A stretch of 64,000 nt of DNA from Lactifluus volemus. Taxonomy: Eukaryota > Basidiomycota > Agaricomycetes > Russulales > Russulaceae. A model generated the notes under the pieces. The model saw only the letters and a list, made by a program, of their open reading frames with translations. It made no database searches and was not told where the DNA came from. The stretch lies in NCBI GenBank assembly GCA_022376515.1, contig WTXI01000073.1, forward strand, positions 101,386-165,385. The letters run 5' to 3'. Positions 58,694-64,000 of this stretch are shown in pieces. The stretch's first letter is position 1. Every line of letters begins with the position of its first letter. A program made the translations under genes and the position numbers.

Positions 58694-59211
58694 CGCTCTG
58701 CAATACTTTTCGCGAGGCGCCCGAGTGCATATTTCAGCCACACCTGGTCGACATCGAGCAACCGGGCGTTGCGGAGATGCTCTCCAAGACGATCCAGAGC
58801 GCGGCGGTCGACGTCCCTGCGGAGCTGTACAAGCACATCGCGCTCTACTGCGGATCGAGCATGTACCCCACCTCGAAAAAGAAATGAAGCAACTGTACTT
58901 TACGCGCGTGCTCAATCGCGACCCTTCGCGTCTGAATGTACGTCCGGCCCTTGTTTCTCGTCACCGTCACCTCTCTGTTCTCCCCCCCCCCCCCCCCCCT
59001 TCATTTCCATAAGGCGCTGACGTGATTTTTTTCTTTTCAGATATTCATGATTCGTATCGAGGACCCGCAACACAGGAAGCACATGGTCTTCCTTGGGGGG
59101 TGCCATTTTGGCGGACATCATGAAGGCACGAGAAGAGTTCTTGGTATCAAAGAGGAGTGGTACGAGGAGGGCATGCGCTCGTTCGATATATTAGGTCGTG
59201 GGGAAAGTTGA
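58694..59211 (+). pseudogene. arp2: ARP2 (actin-related protein 2) C-terminal pseudogene
   Basis: Two exon remnants are separated by an intron with an 18-C run (58938-59040). The first encodes [40 protein letters not shown] and, after a small deletion and frameshift, [20 protein letters not shown]. The second (59041-59211) encodes MIRIEDPQHRKHMVFLGG, then a frameshift, EEWYEEGMRSFDILGR and a stop. These match the C-terminal third of ARP2 of the Arp2/3 complex. The N-terminal two thirds are absent from the window, so this is a fragment. Confidence 0.8.
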
Positions 59212-59348
59212 GCAGCTACGTAGACTGTAGATGGGATGGATGTGTACCTGTATCATTACTTAGAGACGCCTTATCGTGCTTTTCAGAGTTACGTGACGAG
59301 ATGGGTCCCCAGCTGCCGAAAGAACCAGCTCGAAACATTGTCGTTGTC
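59212..59348. other. Unassigned sequence before the short LINE copy
   Basis: There is a short open frame but no recognisable family. It continues after the LINE at 60032, because AACATTGTCGTTGTC is present on both sides. Confidence 0.3.
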
Positions 59349-60018
59349 GGCACCAGGACATCCTCCATGGCATCGTTACCGAAAGCCCGGCCACCACGCC
59401 TGGATTGCTTGCCCTCCCACCCCGTCCTCTGACCCTCCTCCTTTTGTCCAAGGCCTTCTCTCACATGGCAATCGCACTCTCTTCTCTAACGGCCTCCAAC
59501 TTCTCTCCCGTCACGGTTTTATTGCGGACTACAGCGATCGCTTCCGCCCCGACGCAGGGGACAACACCTGCTGCCCGTGCAACTACGTCGACCTCTCTTC
59601 ACCACCTCCGAGCCCCGGTGTGACCCACCGCACCACTCTCTCACACATCCTTTTCTCTTGCCCTTTGTATCGAGAACAAAGGGCCTCCACCCTCTCCCAC
59701 TACTCCTCTGCCTCCATCTTCTCCTCCGAACGGGAGGCCGCAACTTAGCCCAGTTCGCCTTCCTCACTCAAGCCACCCTCCGTCCCCTGCCCCCCAGACC
59801 AGACCCCCTTGAATGACGCCGTTGGACAGCGGCTGATGTAAGTCACTTCTGTCTTCTCTGCTTCCTCGCCTCTCTATGCACTCCTTACCATACCACCTTC
59901 GATTACTCCTCCCTTTATTATGTCTCTTACTCTACCTTCTCTGTGTCAGTACTTGTCTTGTAGGCTATGTCTTGTTGCTCGTTGCAGGGACAATAAACCC
60001 CAATTTAAAAAAAAAAAA
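59349..60018 (+). mobile_element. 5'-truncated LINE copy with target duplication
   Basis: It matches the last ~670 bp of the large LINE (from GGCACCAGGA in the 56870 region) including the Cys/His motif of ORF2, CAATAAA near the end and an A-run at 60007-60018. It is flanked by CATTGTCGTTGTC (plus up to three preceding A) at about 59333-59348 and 60016-60031, a 13-16 bp target-site duplication typical of LINE integration. Confidence 0.9.
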
Positions 60019-60069
60019 CATTGTCGTTGTCACGGTACTATCGATCACAATCACGGCAAACGCCACAAC

Positions 60070-60544
60070 GTACGCACTTGTGTGTGTTGAAGGATTACGA
60101 GGACGCGGGAAGAAGGCTGGCGGCCGAGGACGGCGCCCAGCGTTAAGGGATGCCAAGGACGGGATAGCCAGCGTCCACGGCACCTTGAGGACCCGCCGGC
60201 GTGGACAACGATCGCTCCCCGTTGGGGGCGATCGCCCACAGCCGTTATCTAAGATACCAATTCTTTTTCACCCGAACCTTCTTTTATTTAGTTAGAACAC
60301 CCGTTTCGCGCAGAGAACTTAGTCCCGCGCCCACACTCACATCGAGCGGCCATTCTCGAGGCCAAGATCGAGACTACTTCTAGTCCACTAGTCCCCTCTA
60401 AATTAGCACCTTTAGTCCAATCTAGAATACATAAATAATAACCAGACGAGACTCGAAGGTGTCCGTCCAGTTGTCGCCCCGCTTCCCCTCCGTGTACGCG
60501 TGTGCGTACCCACTCCCGCTCGTTTGCCTTCATTTTCGCGCACA
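60070..60544 (-). repeat. LTR-like repeat, minus-strand copy
   Basis: This is homologous to 35457-35916 in reverse orientation: (T)GTGCGCGAAAATGAAGG at its start (60544 downwards), a TTATTTATGTA(T/G)TCTAG block, GGCCGCTCGAT, and GGCTGTGGGCGATCGCCCC with CAACGGGGAGC near the end. The ends are approximate and no target duplication was found. Confidence 0.6.
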
Positions 60545-60916
60545 AGCGTGGATTCTGCGCAAAATCTGAGCGATTGATTGAGTAAAAAGTCTACATACGC
60601 ACTATTACAGACAGAGAAAGCACAAAACGACAAAGAAGAATTGTACAAGAGAAACTGATACGGGAGGGAAATTGGGAGACCATGCCGCGTGAGAGAAACA
60701 TAGAGATGAGCTAGTGAGAAGTATTTGTGAATCAAGACAGCCGCGTATGGATACGAAACGCAACACAATAATTAAACACGCCTAGAGCTGAGCTCGCTTT
60801 CATCACCTGCAGTCACACTTCAGTCTTGACACGGCTCAGAGACAAAACAGCTTACCGATTTCGAAATACATTCCTGACAACGTATGACTGCGTTCAACTA
60901 ATTGACCATTTCGATC
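60545..60916. other. Gene-free stretch
   Basis: No ORF with family resemblance or splice support was seen. It holds the 3' flank of the DUF6535 remnant. Confidence 0.5.
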
Positions 60917-63390
60917 TTACTGTGGACGATCAGCGTCGCGAGCAGGTGTTGTGTCGACGAGATGTTCAGGCTGTGCAAGGTCTGTAGCCAGGGAGTTGTC
61001 AATCGTTGCATCATTCTCCGACAAATTTGCCAGTGATTGCGAATCGGAGGTCACTTGTGGGGATGTGAAACAGATTTCCGGAATTGAGCCTAGCGTCAAC
61101 AGTCTTGAACTAGGAGCAATTAGCTCGATTTGCGATGTCGGAGATCTGGCCGAGGACATCAGGGGATCCGAAGGAAGCATGTCACTGAAGACTGGTACAG
61201 GTGAAGACGATGGTGGAATGCCAGGTACCACCGAAGGAGGATCACCTATCTTGTACAGCCGATCGACGGCACCACTAGATGAGAACGACGGAGAGATCGC
61301 TGTCGAGGCTGCCATGGCAGGTCGAGTATCAGATTCCGAGTTGTCCATGGGCGAGATAGCTGGTGCGGCAGCGTGAGTTTCTGTCGCAATGCTGAGGGCT
61401 GGGTCAGGCAAAGTAGTGACAAATCGTTGTTTCCAATATCGACTGGTGGAGACTGGATGATTGGGGTAGCATGAGGTCCACCATGGAGAGACACCTGTTC
61501 TGTGAGGTGTATGCGGCTATGAGCTGGGTTGAATGCGGGTAAGGATGGTACGTCAGCGCTGCAAGGGCGATGCTGTCAGATTTGGACTGGGAGGGTGAAT
61601 GAGTGAATGAGTGGTGTCGTCTATTGCGCCATCGGAATGATGACCCGGACGTTACACAATGGGTACGAGGGTGACCAGCGCAGGATGGGGTCAGAATCAT
61701 CGGTGGAAGCATCGAAAGCGGTCGGGACAGCATCGGTGCCTTGATGTAAAGCGATGAAAAGATGCCGATTGGGTCTCAGAATATCATTAGTGAGTAAAGA
61801 TTCTTTATTACGCAATTTGTTCCACAAAGCACAGAAGTCGTGCTGCAGTCCAGGAAGAGTATTTCGAATGTCGAATTTGGAAATGATCGATTGAATCTTC
61901 TCCAGCAGGTCAGGAATCCAATGAAACTGGTAATAGAAGCGAAAGAACTGGCGAGTGATGTGGATCCAGTTGGCGAGCAATACGCTGTCACCATGTGCGA
62001 GGTAGTCTTCGAGAACATCTTCTGATATCTGTAACTGGTCCATCACGAGCACCTTCCAACGACCATCGCGTTCTCGTACACTTGCAATGATCCCAGCAAC
62101 TAATGCTTGTGCAGATACGGGGATTTAAGATCGCTACTATGGCATTGTCTTCTCAGTACGTGTCCGATTTGAACGGACTGCAACACTCCGTCATGGCAGG
62201 CGGACCAAAAACCTGTGAGAGGAACTGGAAAGACGGAAATGAACGGCCGAGTGTATTGAGAGCCTGCATGCAGAGTATGAACCGCTTTTCTTTGATCCTC
62301 TCAGAGAGCAAACGAGACGAGAGAGTACGGATCAAGAATCCTTCGCAAGCCGCAGTCAAACATCCAGATTGGCAAGCATTCGTCTGGGTTCGTGGACCAC
62401 TTGTGAGGTACAGAACGCAGGGATTGCCTCGAAGAACTGCTCCAGCTCGTGGTCTTCGTCCAGAGCCTCAAATGTCCATTTCAAAACATGACCGTCGATT
62501 TCCGCTGACATTTTCGAAGCCTTCTTGGGCTGTCTTCACTATACCCCACGAGGTCCGTTGCGATAAGCTTCCCGCATCGCATCAAAGCGTTCGTAGGTTG
62601 TGCTGGTAAAATAATCAAAGGAAAGTGTGACGAAGGTGAGAATGCGGAAGACTTCGTATCGCACGCCATTAAGAAGGAACCAGGTTGAGAAAGTGAGAGG
62701 CGCATAGTAAGGGCTGTCATGACGGAAGATTGGCAGCAACGCGATGCATCCATATATCCCTCCAGAAAGCCCGATCCACCAAGCAACGATACTGAACGTG
62801 GTGTGATTGATGTTGAACAAGAAAACAAGAAGGCCGGAAAAGAATAGGAACAGGGAAATGTGCAGCAAGGTCGGCAACGTCTCAACTGCCAAAGGAAGAT
62901 GAAACTTTTCCACACCATCTGCGAAGAACGAACGGATTCGTGCTCGCTTGTGTGGACTCAATCGTGGTGGTTGAGTAGCTGTGAGGTATCGACGCGCCCA
63001 CTGCTGTAACAGTGTTGCCAGAAGTGCATGTAAGACTGATGACCAAGCTCAGGAACCATAATGAATTGACCCAGATTGCGTATCTCGGTGGAGAGAACGG
63101 GGGTGGTGTAGCTGGGTGGCAAGGGTCGATGCGAGATATGTTCGGGTGGCGAGAAGTTGATAGATGTTGGCAAGATAGAATGCAGCGGTATCCTGTGGAT
63201 TTGGCCTCAAGTCTTGGATTGACACGCGAGCAATGCGCAACTGCAGCAGAGAATAAACCGGTCTACGGTGTTCAGTTTGTCACTACTCTCGAGTGCGTGG
63301 AGGTAAGATGAAGAACTGACGAAAATGAGGATGCCGTCTGCATCCTTTTGCCAGCGATCGGCCATTTTATTATCTTCCTCTTGGACATTT
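60917..63390 (-). pseudogene. DUF6535 membrane protein gene, decayed
   Basis: Read on the minus strand: MADRWQKDADGILIF (near 63360) opens the DUF6535 domain, then IQDLRPNPQDTAAFYLANIY (near 63210), FLSLVISLTC, WARRYL(T)ATQPPRLSPHKR and several hydrophobic membrane helices (62950-62560, LLHISLFLFFSGLLVFLFNI). Later blocks are ALDEDHELEQFFEAIP (near 62450) and FDIRNTLPGLQHDFCALWN (near 61850), and a Ser/Pro-rich tail ends at 60917. Frame breaks near 63030, 62360 and 61430 are not explained by introns, so it is likely a pseudogene. The family is expanded in agaricomycetes; its function is unknown. Confidence 0.75.
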
Positions 63391-63711
63391 TCACGTACAT
63401 GTTGAAAATGGGTTCAGCGCCATCACTAAGGGTGGGCTGGCCCTGCGGTTGACGTTGTTCTGACGAGGGATATTGGAGTTTCCGGCTGTAACGAGTGATA
63501 GAGCTCTGTGAAGCTAAGGATATAAAGTAGGGTAGAGGATGACGTACTTGTGTCTATTCTCTCATCGCCCGTATCCTCCACTTGAACGATTGGGTGGCAG
63601 GTTGGACATCAAAGGTTTATATAGATTGAGAGATGGTGCGATACAAGGCAGACAATACCCTTGAGCCTGAGCGTCAATCCACGTAAACAAAGCGATCCAT
63701 TCCGGCTCCGG
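63391..63711. other. Upstream region of the DUF6535 remnant
   Basis: No gene is seen. It separates the minus-strand DUF6535 start from the second DID2 fragment. Confidence 0.4.
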
Positions 63712-64000
63712 ACCTCAGCGTCAGTCAGTGATTGACCTTTCTTCATATCAATGAGCAACCTCGAGAGTGAGTAACTAGTTTCCATCTCTGAAATGATACC
63801 TTATTGTTCCTAGAGACACCTTTTCAACTCAAGGTACTCCTTCTCTCTACCATAATCTCTTTTCAAATACCAAAACTGAATATCTCCGCAGTTCACAGCA
63901 AAGTCACTCAATCGCCAAGCAAAGAAGGCGCAAAAGGATGAGAATGTGGACGACTGAAAAAGTTATGTATGTATTTTGAAGGGCCCACTCACAACTGAAT
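63712..64000 (+). pseudogene. did2: Second DID2/CHMP1 5' fragment (runs off right edge)
   Basis: This is a near copy of 57545-57845, including the upstream GACCTCAGCGTCAGTCAGTG, the MSNLE exon, the short second exon and the FTAKSL exon. It shares the TT-for-GT donor change at AAAAAGTTATGTATG and adds a 10-bp deletion that converts VEEKIR to a frame ending in TGA. The two copies therefore duplicated after, or together with, the loss of that donor. Confidence 0.75.

Overview
The window is typical of a basidiomycete fungus of the Agaricomycetes. Protein genes carry many introns of about 45-80 bp, and the gene families fit that group: Goodbye-NACHT-ankyrin STAND proteins, a KDZ (Kyakuja-Dileera-Zisupton) transposase with a CxC2 cysteine cluster, a DUF6535 membrane protein, and a decayed fungal LINE. 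No bacterial features, rRNA or tRNA were recognised. The region is a transposon-rich accessory block. All intron and exon limits were derived by eye from splice signals and frame continuity.

Layout. 1-3.4 kb: nested LTR retrotransposons on the minus strand. A Ty3/Gypsy element has a 5' LTR, a small ORF and gag; its gag is split by a solo LTR of the same family, and the element itself sits inside a Ty1/Copia gag. 3.4-50.2 kb: four tandem copies of a unit that contains a His-rich remnant (+), a nine-exon Goodbye-NACHT-ankyrin NLR-like gene (+), and a convergent CCCH zinc-finger gene (-). NLR1, NLR3 and NLR4 have continuous reading frames of about 1045 codons. NLR2 has a 1-nt frameshift. The array is interrupted three times: by an 18.3-kb KDZ transposon in unit 2 (14747-33073), by a 460-bp LTR-like element upstream of NLR3, and by a 1.9-kb element with long inverted repeats that replaces the last codons of NLR4.

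The KDZ element is complete: inverted termini of about 172 bp, a 7-bp target duplication, a 1314-codon transposase gene with consistent splice phases, and four passenger genes. It carries about ten tandem-repeat arrays that share a TGCCG/CGGCA core and lie in its subterminal regions, exons, introns and spacers. This is the most unusual structural signal in the window.

50.2-57.5 kb: a nearly full-length but decayed LINE (coiled-coil/zinc-knuckle ORF1, endonuclease-RT ORF2, poly-A tail). 57.5-60.0 kb: decayed copies of two housekeeping genes, DID2/CHMP1 (ESCRT-III) and ARP2 (actin-related protein 2), and a short LINE copy with a clear target duplication. 60.0-64 kb: a repeat copy, a decayed DUF6535 gene (-), and a second partial DID2 copy at the right edge.

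Functional reading: the NLR array looks like a locus of self/non-self recognition receptors under diversification. The copies are nearly identical in the Goodbye and NACHT domains but differ at the exposed positions of the ankyrin repeats. The CCCH genes paired tail-to-tail with the receptors are mostly decaying, with copy 2 the best preserved.
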